Translations under genes and position numbers: made by a program
Notes under the pieces: generated by a model
What the model was told of the DNA's origin: nothing
The model's database searches: none
The model's input: only the letters and a program-made list of their open reading frames with translations
In this document: piece after piece, positions 34,425 through 43,474 of the stretch
Layout: each line of letters begins with the position of its first letter
Position numbering within the stretch: the stretch's first letter is position 1
Assembly: GCF_009909155.2 (NCBI RefSeq)
Contig: NZ_JAAAPM020000001.1
Coordinates: forward strand, 1-64,000
Length of the DNA stretch: 64,000 bases
Source: Flavobacterium undicola
GTDB lineage: Bacteria; Bacteroidota; Bacteroidia; Flavobacteriales; Flavobacteriaceae
Reading direction: 5' to 3'

Positions 34425-36523
34425 TGATTCATCAGAATATTAACGTAGCTTTAATTGGAAATCCCAACGTTGGAAAAACTTCGGTTTTCAACCAACTTAC
34501 GGGATTGAACCAACAGGTAGGAAACTATCCTGGAATTACGGTGGAGAAAAAAATAGGTTTTTGCAAATTACCTCATAACATCAAAGCGAACATTCTCGAT
34601 TTACCTGGAACCTATAGCCTTAACGCCAGTTCTATTGATGAGAATGTAGTAATAGAGCTGCTATTAAATAAAAACGATAAGTTATACCCTGATGTAGCGC
34701 TGGTAGTTACTGATGTCGAAAACTTAAAACGAAACTTACTGCTTTTTACCCAAATAAAAGACCTTGAAATCCCTACCATCTTAGTCATTAACATGGCGGA
34801 TCGAATGGAAAGCAAAGGAATTTCACTTGACATTCCCTATCTTGAAGAGCAATTAAAAACAAAAATTGCCCTAATCAGTTCGAGAAAATCGCAGGGTATT
34901 GAGGAATTAAAAAACCTTATTGTAACCTACAAATCCATTTCGGCTGAGCCTTGTTTGAATGCTTCTATCATTGACAAAGAATATTTTAATAACTTACAAA
35001 AAGCATTTCCTGACCAATTGTTATACAAACTTTGGTTAGTAATTACTCAGGATGTCAATTTCTTAAATTTAGAACGTAAAGAAATACAGGGGCCGTTTAC
35101 CAAATCGCATACCGAATTAAAGCGTTTACAGCAGCAAGAAACCATTAAACGCTATCAATTCATCAATGATGTTTTAAAAGTAGGATTGGCTGTTGACAGC
35201 AGTGTTGCAAAAGATTTTCGTTCAAAATTAGATCGCGTACTAACGCATAAATTTTGGGGATACATCATTTTCTTTGTAATCCTTTTTGTAATTTTCCAAT
35301 CTATTTTTGATTGGTCTTCTGTTCCAATGGATTTCATCGACAGTACTTTTGCTACTTTAAGCACAATGGCTGCTGAGCATTTACCTGAAGGTATTTTAAC
35401 CGATTTAATCTCACAGGGAATCATTCCGGGAATTGGAGGAATCTTAATTTTTATTCCACAAATTGCCTTCTTATTTCTCTTTATATCCATACTGGAAGAA
35501 AGCGGCTATATGAGTCGCGTAGTTTTTATTATGGATAAAATCATGCGCCGTTTTGGACTATCTGGAAAAAGTGTCGTTCCTTTAATTTCTGGAACAGCTT
35601 GTGCTATTCCAGCTATTATGGCAACCCGAAATATCGAAAACTGGAAAGAGCGTTTGATTACCATTCTTGTAACACCTTTTACTACCTGTTCAGCAAGATT
35701 ACCCGTTTACGCCATTATTATTGCACTGGTAATACCAAATCATCGCGTACTGGGATTCTTAAACCTTCAAGGCTTAACATTGATGCTATTGTATTTATTA
35801 GGTTTTGGAATGGCAATATTCTCTGCTTATGTGCTGAACAAAGTCATGAAAATAAGCGGTAAAACTTTTTTTGTGGTCGAAATGCCCAATTATAAATTGC
35901 CTTTATTTAAAAACGTGGCAATCAATGTGATCGAAAAAACAAAAGCCTTTATCTCAGGTGCCGGAAAAATAATCTTAGCCATTTCAATTATACTATGGTT
36001 TTTAGCCTCTTATGGTCCTGGTGAAAAATTCAAAAATGCCGAAACCATTATCAGCACACAAGCCAATAATCATTCGCTTTCAAAAACCGAAATCAACAAT
36101 AGAATTGCGGCTTTTAAACTGGAGAATTCCTATATCGGAATCATGGGTAAAACAATCGAGCCTGTCATTTCCCCTTTAGGATACGATTGGAAAATAGGCA
36201 TTGCCATTATTAGTTCTTTTGCAGCAAGAGAAGTATTTGTGGGTACTTTAGCTACTATCTATAGTGTGGGAGGAACGGACAACGAAACTACCATCAAGAA
36301 TAAAATGGAATCCGAAATTCATCCCATAACAGGAGCCAAAATATTTAATTTTGCTAGTGGAATATCGCTATTGTTATTCTATGCTTTTGCGCTGCAATGT
36401 GCCAGTACACTTGCAATCACTAAAAAAGAAACCAATAGTTGGAAATGGCCATTAGGACAGCTTATCTTTATGAGTAGTTTTGCTTATATTACAGCCTTAA
36501 TAGCTTTTCAAATTCTAAAATAA
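34424..36523 (+). CDS. feoB: Ferrous iron transporter FeoB
   Basis: A 699-residue inner-membrane Fe(II) transporter. The N-terminal G domain has G1 GNPNVGKT (12-19), G3 DLPGTY and G4-like NMAD. The transmembrane part contains two Gate-type repeats with about eight helices, including IPGIGGILIFIPQIAFLFLF, PLISGTACAIPAIMATR and SSFAAREVFVGTLATIY. Length and order are normal. It is translationally coupled to feoA and followed after six bases by a 41-residue Cys-rich protein. Confidence 0.97.
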   Translation: MIHQNINVALIGNPNVGKTSVFNQLTGLNQQVGNYPGITVEKKIGFCKLPHNIKANILDLPGTYSLNASSIDENVVIELLLNKNDKLYPDVALVVTDVENLKRNLLLFTQIKDLEIPTILVINMADRMESKGISLDIPYLEEQLKTKIALISSRKSQGIEELKNLIVTYKSISAEPCLNASIIDKEYFNNLQKAFPDQLLYKLWLVITQDVNFLNLERKEIQGPFTKSHTELKRLQQQETIKRYQFINDVLKVGLAVDSSVAKDFRSKLDRVLTHKFWGYIIFFVILFVIFQSIFDWSSVPMDFIDSTFATLSTMAAEHLPEGILTDLISQGIIPGIGGILIFIPQIAFLFLFISILEESGYMSRVVFIMDKIMRRFGLSGKSVVPLISGTACAIPAIMATRNIENWKERLITILVTPFTTCSARLPVYAIIIALVIPNHRVLGFLNLQGLTLMLLYLLGFGMAIFSAYVLNKVMKISGKTFFVVEMPNYKLPLFKNVAINVIEKTKAFISGAGKIILAISIILWFLASYGPGEKFKNAETIISTQANNHSLSKTEINNRIAAFKLENSYIGIMGKTIEPVISPLGYDWKIGIAIISSFAAREVFVGTLATIYSVGGTDNETTIKNKMESEIHPITGAKIFNFASGISLLLFYAFALQCASTLAITKKETNSWKWPLGQLIFMSSFAYITALIAFQILK

Positions 36524-36529
36524 ACAAAG

Positions 36530-36655
36530 ATGTTTCAAGAAATCATAGCTTTTTTAGCCCTTGGAATTGCAGTTATCTATCTTTTTAAAAAATTCATTTT
36601 AAAGAAGAAGAAAAAGGATAAAGATTGCGGAGGTGGTGATTGCGGATGTCATTAA
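36530..36655 (+). CDS. FeoB-associated Cys-rich membrane protein
   Basis: A 41-residue protein: one membrane helix (EIIAFLALGIAVIYLFKKFI), a Lys run and a metal-binding tail DCGGGDCGCH. The layout matches FeoB-associated Cys-rich proteins (PF12669), thought to be small subunits of the Feo system in bacteria lacking FeoC. The coding sequence starts six bases after feoB, so it is the third gene of the operon. Confidence 0.85.
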   Translation: MFQEIIAFLALGIAVIYLFKKFILKKKKKDKDCGGGDCGCH

Positions 36656-36665
36656 AAAACACTTG

Positions 36666-36728
36666 AAACATATAAGTCATTTAAGTTTTCTATAAATAAA
36701 TTAGAAAACTTAAATGACTTATATGTTT
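36666..36728. terminator. Exceptionally long perfect hairpin between convergent genes
   Basis: 27 bases (36666-36692, starting AAACATATAAGTCATTTAAG) are the exact reverse complement of 36702-36728, with a nine-base loop TAAATAAAT. It is AT-rich and lies between the feo operon (+) and the DtxR-type regulator (-), so it can terminate both. A stem of 27 perfect base pairs is far longer than other terminators in this window and could be a small mobile palindromic element. Confidence 0.85.
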
Positions 36729-36735
36729 TAAATTA

Positions 36736-37389
36736 CTAATCCAATTTTACAAAAAGATTACTGGCAATTTTACTGGAGACATTTAAAAGAGCATCATCTA
36801 CTTTGATTCGAAGCGAAAGGTCAAAACTTTCTTTCCCCATAATTTCAATGGTAGAACCTAAGGCAATTCCTTGTTTGTCGAGGTATTTTAAAAACTCCGA
36901 AGAAGTATCTTTTACCCCTACGCAAATTCCTTTTTGTCCTTCGGATAGTTCAGAAAGTAATTGTTTATCGATTTTAGGAAGCTGTCCCTGAGCATTCGGA
37001 ATAGGATCTCCATGAGGATCTTCGGTAGGATTCCCTAAAAAATCATCCAGTTTATTGATCAGTTTTTCTGACTTTATATGTTCTAATTGCTCGGCGATAT
37101 CGTGTACCTCATCCCAGGAAAAAGCTAATTTTTCGACCAGGAAAACTTCCCAAAGGCGGTGTTTTCTAACAATCATTTTAGCTTCTAATTTTCCCTGATC
37201 GGTCAAGGTAACTCCCTGGTACTTTTTATAATTAACCAAATCTTTTTCGGCTAACTTCTTCAGCATATCCGTTACTGATGAGGCCTTGGTTTCCATCACT
37301 TCGGCGATAGCATTGGTACTTACTCCCGAGCTTAAAACTACGGTAAGATGATAGATTGCTTTAAGATAATTTTCTTCTGAAAAAGTCAT
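36736..37389 (-). CDS. DtxR/MntR-family metal-dependent regulator
   Basis: A 217-residue repressor. The N-terminal winged HTH (about 1-65: SEENYLKAIYHLTV, TNAIAEVMETKASSVTDMLK) is followed by the dimerisation/metal domain (WEVFLVEKLAFSWDEVHDIA) and a C-terminal FeoA/SH3-like domain (from about 140). His/Glu/Cys positions around HDIAEQLEHIKSEKL fit a Mn2+ or Fe2+ sensor. It lies downstream of mntH on the same strand (73-base gap) and opposite feoAB, so it likely senses metal sufficiency and represses mntH and perhaps the TonB receptor and feo. Confidence 0.9.
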   Translation of the reverse strand: MTFSEENYLKAIYHLTVVLSSGVSTNAIAEVMETKASSVTDMLKKLAEKDLVNYKKYQGVTLTDQGKLEAKMIVRKHRLWEVFLVEKLAFSWDEVHDIAEQLEHIKSEKLINKLDDFLGNPTEDPHGDPIPNAQGQLPKIDKQLLSELSEGQKGICVGVKDTSSEFLKYLDKQGIALGSTIEIMGKESFDLSLRIKVDDALLNVSSKIASNLFVKLD

Positions 37390-37396
37390 TTTTTGA

Positions 37397-37418
37397 AAGG
37401 TTCTAAGGTTCTAAGGTC
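37397..37418. repeat. Tandem 8-bp repeats upstream of the regulator gene
   Basis: AAGGTTCT occurs twice in tandem (37397-37412), followed by a partial third unit AAGGTC. A degenerate CTCAG-type repeat follows at about 37440-37460. These fill the 73-base mntH-regulator spacer and look like replication-slippage repeats. Confidence 0.6.
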
Positions 37419-37462
37419 AAAAGCATCAAAGGAAAAACCTCAGAAACTCAGTACCTCAGCAA

Positions 37463-39334
37463 CTATTTTTTAACAATCAACAAAGGTATCGAAATTTTAT
37501 GACGCAAATCGTCTACTGTAGTACCAAAAATCAAATCTTTAAAGCCCGTATGTCCGTGGGTTCCCATAACCAAAATATCAAATTCAGCCGCATTTACAAT
37601 CTTAGGAATTACTTTGTTTGGTTTACCAAAACCCAATTGGACTTCCACTTTAAAACCTTTTTGCGAAAGCATTTCCTGATATTCTTTCAATAATTTTTCG
37701 TCAACTATGGTTTCGTGATCGTCAATATTTTCACCATAAACCATTGCGCCCACGGTTTCTACCACATGAATTAAAGTATAATTTGCTTCCTTTCCTCCCA
37801 ATTCGAAAGCACTATTCAACGCAATTTCATCAGCCGAAGAAAAATCTACCGAAACAGCAATATTCTTTTTAGCATAGTTTTCTACTTCAGAAAAATGCAA
37901 TTTCAAATGATGTGGTGAGTGATTTTGAATGGCAATTTTTGATTTGGTAATAAAAGGTTTAAAAACGATATAAAGCAATAATCCTAAGAAACCAAAGGCC
38001 AAAGGAACTACCGTAAACCAAAGTACAATTGGGTTTTCAGAAGTTTCAAGCCATCCATCAATTTCGTTGTAAACTAATTTTGCATTCAATGAAACAATAA
38101 TGGAAGCAATAATCCAGGCCGCAATTTGAGTCGTTTTAGAAATATGAAATCCTTTCATTTTCGATTTATCACTCACAAAATGAATCAACGGAATAATCGC
38201 AAAACCCAGCTGTAAACTCAAAATTACCTGACTCAAAATCAATAATTTTCCTGTTACACTTTCGCCATAAATTAAAATAACAATAACCGCTGGAATAATA
38301 GCAATTAATCGGGTAATGATTCTTCTAACCCAAGGTTGAATTCTTAGATTCAAATAACCTTCCATCACAATTTGCCCTGCTAAAGTGCCCGTTACTGTTG
38401 AACTTTGTCCTGCAGCAATTAAGGCTACGGCAAACAAAACAGGTGCCCATTTGGTTCCTAAAAGTGGCTCTAAAAACTGATGTGCATCCTGAATTTCGGC
38501 AACTTCAAACATTCCATTTCTATAAAATGTGGCTGCTGCCAAAATTAAAATAGCAGCGTTTACAAAAAATGCCAAGTTTAAAGCTATGGTCGAATCGATA
38601 AAATTATATTTCAAAGCCTGCTTGATCCCGGCAGTTGTTCTGTCAAAATTTCTGGTTTGTACCAATGACGAATGCAAATACAAATTATGTGGCATCACAG
38701 TTGCTCCAATAATCCCGATGGCTATATACAACGCAGCCTCAGTAGGCATTGTAGGAATCAATCCCAGAATAACCTTATCCATTTCAGGCTGTGCAAAAAT
38801 CATTTCGAAAATAAACGAAATCCCAATCACAACAACTAATGTGATGATGAAAGCTTCCATTTTTCGGATGCCTTTATTGATTAAGAACAATAGTAAAAAA
38901 GTATCCAAAACCGTGATTAAAACCCCTTCGATTAACGGAATATCAAATAACAAATTAATACCTATTGCCATCCCCAAAACCTCAGCCAAATCACAGGCTG
39001 CAATAGCAATCTCTGCCAAAAAATACAGAATATAATTAATAACAGGAGAATAGGTTTCTCTGGAAGCCTGAGCCAAGTCACGTTGGGTAACAATTCCAAG
39101 TCGCGCGCTTAAACTTTGTAAAAGCAACGCCATTAAATTACTCATTAGCAATACCCATAGCAACGAATAACCAAACTGGCTTCCTCCAGCAATATCTGTC
39201 GCCCAGTTTCCCGGATCCATATACCCTACACTTACTAAATAAGCAGGCCCAAAAAAGGCTAATATTTTTTTAAAAACGGATTTTTGATTCTGTGTCGAAA
39301 CCGACTGATGAACTTCTTCAAGTGATTTTCCCAT
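37463..39334 (-). CDS. mntH: Nramp metal transporter fused to a universal stress domain
   Basis: A 623-residue protein. Residues 1-450 are an Nramp transporter (11 helices) with the metal-binding helix-1 motif DPGNW (in GYMDPGNWATDIAGG) and helix-6 MPHNLYLHS. Residues about 470-623 form a cytosolic UspA domain with the ATP-binding GTHGHTG motif. It imports Mn2+ and/or Fe2+ with protons; the Usp tail presumably regulates it. Such fusions recur in Bacteroidota. Its own -7 box lies at 39364-39357, and the DtxR-type regulator gene follows on the same strand. Confidence 0.93.
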   Translation of the reverse strand: MGKSLEEVHQSVSTQNQKSVFKKILAFFGPAYLVSVGYMDPGNWATDIAGGSQFGYSLLWVLLMSNLMALLLQSLSARLGIVTQRDLAQASRETYSPVINYILYFLAEIAIAACDLAEVLGMAIGINLLFDIPLIEGVLITVLDTFLLLFLINKGIRKMEAFIITLVVVIGISFIFEMIFAQPEMDKVILGLIPTMPTEAALYIAIGIIGATVMPHNLYLHSSLVQTRNFDRTTAGIKQALKYNFIDSTIALNLAFFVNAAILILAAATFYRNGMFEVAEIQDAHQFLEPLLGTKWAPVLFAVALIAAGQSSTVTGTLAGQIVMEGYLNLRIQPWVRRIITRLIAIIPAVIVILIYGESVTGKLLILSQVILSLQLGFAIIPLIHFVSDKSKMKGFHISKTTQIAAWIIASIIVSLNAKLVYNEIDGWLETSENPIVLWFTVVPLAFGFLGLLLYIVFKPFITKSKIAIQNHSPHHLKLHFSEVENYAKKNIAVSVDFSSADEIALNSAFELGGKEANYTLIHVVETVGAMVYGENIDDHETIVDEKLLKEYQEMLSQKGFKVEVQLGFGKPNKVIPKIVNAAEFDILVMGTHGHTGFKDLIFGTTVDDLRHKISIPLLIVKK

Positions 39335-39356
39335 TGTATATTCTAACTGACTGAGG

Positions 39357-39364
39357 CAAATATA
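39357..39364 (-). promoter_or_regulatory. mntH promoter -7 box with TTTGCCT element
   Basis: On the minus strand TATATTTG (39364-39357) matches TAnnTTTG and continues as TTTGCCTCA. The TTTGCCTNA core also follows the -7 box of the divergent receptor gene (TTTGCCTAA), suggesting a common operator. Confidence 0.5.
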
Positions 39365-39374
39365 ATTATATTTT

Positions 39375-39411
39375 TTTGTTTATTGAAATATTATTTTTAG
39401 ATTTGCCTAAA
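39375..39411 (+). promoter_or_regulatory. TonB-receptor promoter overlapped by a DtxR-like dyad
   Basis: TTTG (39375-39378), a 19-base gap and TAGATTTG (39398-39405) form an ideal flavobacterial promoter. The -7 box lies inside the dyad TTTAGATTTGCCTAAA (39396-39411), whose TTTAG/CTAAA arms resemble DtxR/SirR-type boxes. A repressor bound there would block the -7 element. The receptor start codon is 31 bases downstream. Confidence 0.55.
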
Positions 39412-39442
39412 TTTATATTTAAATACAAACTAAATTATAATT

Positions 39443-41752
39443 GTGAAAAATCTAATTTTATCTTTTTCTTTTCTTTTACCTACTCTTTTAATTGCTCAAA
39501 CGAGTATCAAAGGAAAGATTATGTCTGGCGGAACACCATTGCAACTAGCAAATATTAGCTTAAAAAAAGCCAACAAATCAACCATAAGTGATGCTGAGGG
39601 GGCTTATACTTTAAAAAACGTTGCCTTTGGCGAGTATGACATTATCGCTTCATATATCGGTTATAAAACCGAAACCAAAAAAATTAAGGTGACTGACAGC
39701 ACTGAAGTTATGATTGATTTTAATTTAAAAGAAAACAATACACTCGATGAAGTGGTAGTGACAGGAACATTGAAACCGGTGAGCCGTCTGGAAAGTCCGG
39801 TACCTGTAGAAGTCTACAAGCCTACTTTCTTCAAGAAAAATCCAACAGCCAATATTTTTGATGCTTTACAAAACGTCAATGGTGTACGACCACAATTGAA
39901 CTGCAATATCTGCAACACGGGAGACATTCACATTAACGGACTGGAAGGACCTTATACTCTGGTTTTAATTGACGGAATGCCAATTGTAAGCGGACTTTCG
40001 ACAGTTTATGGATTATCAGGAATCCCTAATTCTCTGTTAGAACGAATAGAGATTGTGAAAGGCCCGGCTTCTTCACTTTACGGAAGCGAGGCTGTGGGTG
40101 GCTTAATCAATATCATCACTAAAAACCCAAAAAACGCACCAGTTTTCTCAGCAGATGCATTTGCTACCAGTTGGGGTGAAATGAATTTCGATTTAGGTTT
40201 CAAAGGAAACGTCAGCAAAACAGCTTCCGTATTAACAGGAATAAATTATTTCAATTACAGCAACCCTGTTGATAATAACAATGACAATTTCACCGATGTT
40301 ACTTTATCAGATCGTATTTCCGTTTTTCAAAAATGGAATTTCAATCGAAAAAGCAACAAACTGCTTTCGGTGGCCGGACGCTTTTTCTATGAAGACCGAT
40401 GGGGTGGTGAAATGCATTGGGAGAAAAAATACCGTGGTGGAAGTGACGTTTATGGTGAAAGTATTTACACCAAACGCTGGGAATTATTAGGAGCTTATGA
40501 ATTGCCTGTAAAAGAAAAAATGCTATTCTCCTTCTCTTACACTGACCACGACCAAAACTCAGTATATGGAGACATCCCGTATCTGGCTAAACAACGCATT
40601 GGTTTCGGACAACTGACTTTAGACAAAAACATAGGTCAACATGATTTACTTTTTGGTACAGCCATCCGTTACCAATATTATGATGACAATACACCTGCTA
40701 CGACAAAAGAAGACATCAATTGGATTCCGAGTTTGTTTGTTCAAGACGAAATAACATTGCATGAAAATCACAAACTTCTTTTGGGTGCACGATACGATTA
40801 CAACAAAAATCACGGCAATATTTTCACACCAAGACTGGCTTATAAATGGAAAATTAACGACAATAATATTTTGCGATTCAATACAGGAACGGGATTCAGG
40901 ATTGTCAATCTTTTCACCGAAGAACATGCCGCATTGACCGGTTCTCGTGATGTTATTGTGCTTGAAGAACTGAAACCGGAGCGATCTTACAATGCGAATC
41001 TGAATTACCTGAAGAAAATTTTTACCAAAAACGGCAACTTCATCGGATTCGAAACAACAGCATGGTATACTCATTTTTCCAATTCTATTATTCCGGATTA
41101 TGATACCAATCCAAATCAGATTATCTACAAAAATTTAGATGGATACGCCGTTACCAAAGGAATCAGTACCAATATCGACATGGTTTTCAACTCCGGTTTA
41201 AAATTGATTCTGGGAGCAACCTATATGGACGTCACCAAAACCGAAAACGGAATTAAAACCCGTCAAATGTTAACGGAAAAATTCACAGGAACCTGGGCTA
41301 TTTCGTATCGTATCAATAAATTATTCCTTGATGTTGACTACACTGGTAATTTATATGGCCCTATGCGTTTACCTCTGCTAGGTAACTTAGACCCAAGAAA
41401 ACCCTATTCCCCAACATGGAGCATTCAGAACATCCAGTTTACTTTCAATAAATTTAAAAATATAGAAATTTATGCCGGTGTAAAAAACCTGTTGAACTGG
41501 ACTCCTAACAAAGGAAATCCGTTTATCATTGCCCGTGCCAACGATCCTTTTGATGATAATGTGATAATTTCTGATGGAAATCCAGACAAAAAAGAGAATT
41601 ATGGTATAAAAGACCCGTTAGTGTTAGTTCCAAATGGTCAGGTAGTCGACACAACAGACAATCCGTATGCTTTAACTTTCGATCCCGGTTATGTTTACGG
41701 GCCGAACCAAGGCATTCGCAGCTTTTTCGGATTGCGCTATACTTTGAAATAA
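39443..41752 (+). CDS. TonB-dependent outer-membrane receptor
   Basis: A 769-residue receptor: signal peptide (1-19), a carboxypeptidase-regulatory-like domain (about 20-100), plug (about 115-235) and beta-barrel to a terminal FFGLRYTLK. The plug is unusual in carrying two Cys (CNICNTGDIHING) before a normal TYxLxGIPNS ... ERIEIVKGPASSLYGSEA. It starts with GTG at 39443. Its promoter is divergent from mntH and carries a possible metal-regulated dyad, so a metal chelate or haem is the likely cargo. Direct operon with a CxxC thioredoxin downstream (seven bases). Confidence 0.93.
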   Translation: MKNLILSFSFLLPTLLIAQTSIKGKIMSGGTPLQLANISLKKANKSTISDAEGAYTLKNVAFGEYDIIASYIGYKTETKKIKVTDSTEVMIDFNLKENNTLDEVVVTGTLKPVSRLESPVPVEVYKPTFFKKNPTANIFDALQNVNGVRPQLNCNICNTGDIHINGLEGPYTLVLIDGMPIVSGLSTVYGLSGIPNSLLERIEIVKGPASSLYGSEAVGGLINIITKNPKNAPVFSADAFATSWGEMNFDLGFKGNVSKTASVLTGINYFNYSNPVDNNNDNFTDVTLSDRISVFQKWNFNRKSNKLLSVAGRFFYEDRWGGEMHWEKKYRGGSDVYGESIYTKRWELLGAYELPVKEKMLFSFSYTDHDQNSVYGDIPYLAKQRIGFGQLTLDKNIGQHDLLFGTAIRYQYYDDNTPATTKEDINWIPSLFVQDEITLHENHKLLLGARYDYNKNHGNIFTPRLAYKWKINDNNILRFNTGTGFRIVNLFTEEHAALTGSRDVIVLEELKPERSYNANLNYLKKIFTKNGNFIGFETTAWYTHFSNSIIPDYDTNPNQIIYKNLDGYAVTKGISTNIDMVFNSGLKLILGATYMDVTKTENGIKTRQMLTEKFTGTWAISYRINKLFLDVDYTGNLYGPMRLPLLGNLDPRKPYSPTWSIQNIQFTFNKFKNIEIYAGVKNLLNWTPNKGNPFIIARANDPFDDNVIISDGNPDKKENYGIKDPLVLVPNGQVVDTTDNPYALTFDPGYVYGPNQGIRSFFGLRYTLK

Positions 41753-41759
41753 TAAAAAG

Positions 41760-42224
41760 ATGAAAAAAAGGCTATTCATATTATTGATTTTCTTTTGGGC
41801 GATTCCATCCGGTTTTGCCCAATTGAAAACCTATTCGTTTGAAGAAGCCGAGCAATTAGCCGCAAAAAACCCAAAACCCTTTGTCGTTTTCACCCATACT
41901 TCCTGGTGCAAATTCTGTAAAATGATGGAAAATTCGACTTTTAAAAATGTCGAAATCAGCAATAAATTAAACGACTCTTTTTATTTCATCGCTTTGGACG
42001 CTGAGGACAAAAAAGACATTAGGTTCAACAAGCATACCTTTCAATACCAACCCACCGGAACCAATACCGGCATTCACGAACTCGCCACTGCATTAGCCAG
42101 CAGTAACAATCAGGTCAGTTATCCCACATTGACTATTTTAGATTCGGATTATTCTATTGTATTCCAGCAAGCTTCCTATCTAAAAACCCAGGACTTACTT
42201 GAAATTCTTGAGAAAATAAAATAA
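41760..42224 (+). CDS. Secreted thioredoxin-like protein (CKFC)
   Basis: A 154-residue protein with a signal peptide (KRLFILLIFFWAIPSGFAQ) and a thioredoxin-fold domain of the Thioredoxin_7 type. The active site CKFC is in THTSWCKFCKMMENSTF. A C-terminal VSYPTLTILD supplies the cis-proline. It starts seven bases after the TonB receptor gene; an envelope reductase acting on the receptor's plug cysteines is an attractive idea but unproven. Confidence 0.85.
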   Translation: MKKRLFILLIFFWAIPSGFAQLKTYSFEEAEQLAAKNPKPFVVFTHTSWCKFCKMMENSTFKNVEISNKLNDSFYFIALDAEDKKDIRFNKHTFQYQPTGTNTGIHELATALASSNNQVSYPTLTILDSDYSIVFQQASYLKTQDLLEILEKIK

Positions 42225-42259
42225 TTGGTTACTTTTGGAAATCACTTTCCAAAACCAAC

Positions 42260-43405
42260 ATGAAACACTACCATTACATTTTTACTGGAACAGGTTTAGC
42301 CGCATTAATGATGGTCTATAAGATGGTACAATCCGGAAAATATAATGACAAAAGCATTTTGTTATTGGATGAGGATTCAAAAAAAACAAATGACAGAACT
42401 TGGTGTTTTTGGGAAAAAGAAAATTCGATTTGGGAATCCATCGTTTCAAAAAAATGGAATTATGCCTTGTTTGCCAATGAGAATTTTAATCGAAATTTAA
42501 AATTACAACCTTATCAATACTGTAAAATTCAAGGATTAGATTTTTATAATTTTGTTTTTGAATTGCTTTTGAAAGAAAAAAACATCAGTTTTTTAAATGA
42601 AAAAGTAACCAACATCAACGAACTGGAAAATCACGTTTATGTTGCTACCGAAAATAATTCGTTTACTTGCGATCAGGTTTTTAACAGTATTTACAATAAA
42701 GCAGCTGTTGCTAAGCAAACGAAATTTCCTCTATTGCAACAGCATTTTATTGGTTGGAGTATAAAATCAACCGAAGCGGTTTTCAATCCGGAACAAGCCA
42801 CTTTTATGGATTTTTCGGTTGCCCAAAAAGGCAATACCCGATTCATGTATGTGTTGCCTATCTCTAAAAACGAAGCTTTGATAGAATACACACTTTTCTC
42901 TGCTGAACTTTTGGAAAAAGAAGAATACGAATTGGAAATTGAAAATTACATTCAGAAACTAGGCATTCAAAATTTCGAAATAACAGAAAAAGAACAAAGC
43001 AGCATCCCAATGACTTGCTATCCTTTTTGGGAAAAAAACAGCAAACGCGTACTCAACATTGGCACAGCAGGCGGATGGACAAAAGCCAGTACGGGTTATA
43101 CTTTTAAAAATGCTGATAAAAAATCATCGCAATTAATTGCCTTTCTTCAACAAGAAACCGATTTTAGAAAATTCCACCGCAAAAACAGATTTTGGTTCTA
43201 CGACTTACTTTTGTTGGATATTCTGCACCAAAAAAACGAATTGGGTTCTCGTATTTTTTCTTCGATGTTTAAAAATGGAAATCCTGCTTTAATTTTTAAA
43301 TTTCTGGACGAAGAAACTTCATTGATCGAAGACATCAAAATCATTCTAAAATGTCCTAAAATGCTTTTTATAAAAGCATTATTTAAATCGGGACGCTATT
43401 TATAA
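42260..43405 (+). CDS. crtY: Lycopene beta-cyclase (CrtY family)
   Basis: A 381-residue flavoprotein-like cyclase converting lycopene to beta-carotene on the route to flavobacterial zeaxanthin. The N-terminal dinucleotide motif is YHYIFTGTGLAALMMVYKM and the family-typical CFWEKE follows (TNDRTWCFWEKEN), then GWSIKST, EALIEYTLFS and NIGTAGGWTKASTGYTF. It lacks any neighbouring carotenoid gene and lies alone after the thioredoxin gene with 35 bases between. Confidence 0.93.
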   Translation: MKHYHYIFTGTGLAALMMVYKMVQSGKYNDKSILLLDEDSKKTNDRTWCFWEKENSIWESIVSKKWNYALFANENFNRNLKLQPYQYCKIQGLDFYNFVFELLLKEKNISFLNEKVTNINELENHVYVATENNSFTCDQVFNSIYNKAAVAKQTKFPLLQQHFIGWSIKSTEAVFNPEQATFMDFSVAQKGNTRFMYVLPISKNEALIEYTLFSAELLEKEEYELEIENYIQKLGIQNFEITEKEQSSIPMTCYPFWEKNSKRVLNIGTAGGWTKASTGYTFKNADKKSSQLIAFLQQETDFRKFHRKNRFWFYDLLLLDILHQKNELGSRIFSSMFKNGNPALIFKFLDEETSLIEDIKIILKCPKMLFIKALFKSGRYL

Positions 43406-43474
43406 TTTCGAAAATGACTATCAAACTATAACAAAACTTTATAATCCGAGCCATTTAGTTCGACAGATTCTTTG

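Noticed and set aside
38529-39035. Plus-strand 168-codon frame opposite mntH
   Set aside because: It is antisense to the conserved Nramp membrane region; no family match and low-complexity Ile/Lys/Ala content typical of shadow frames.
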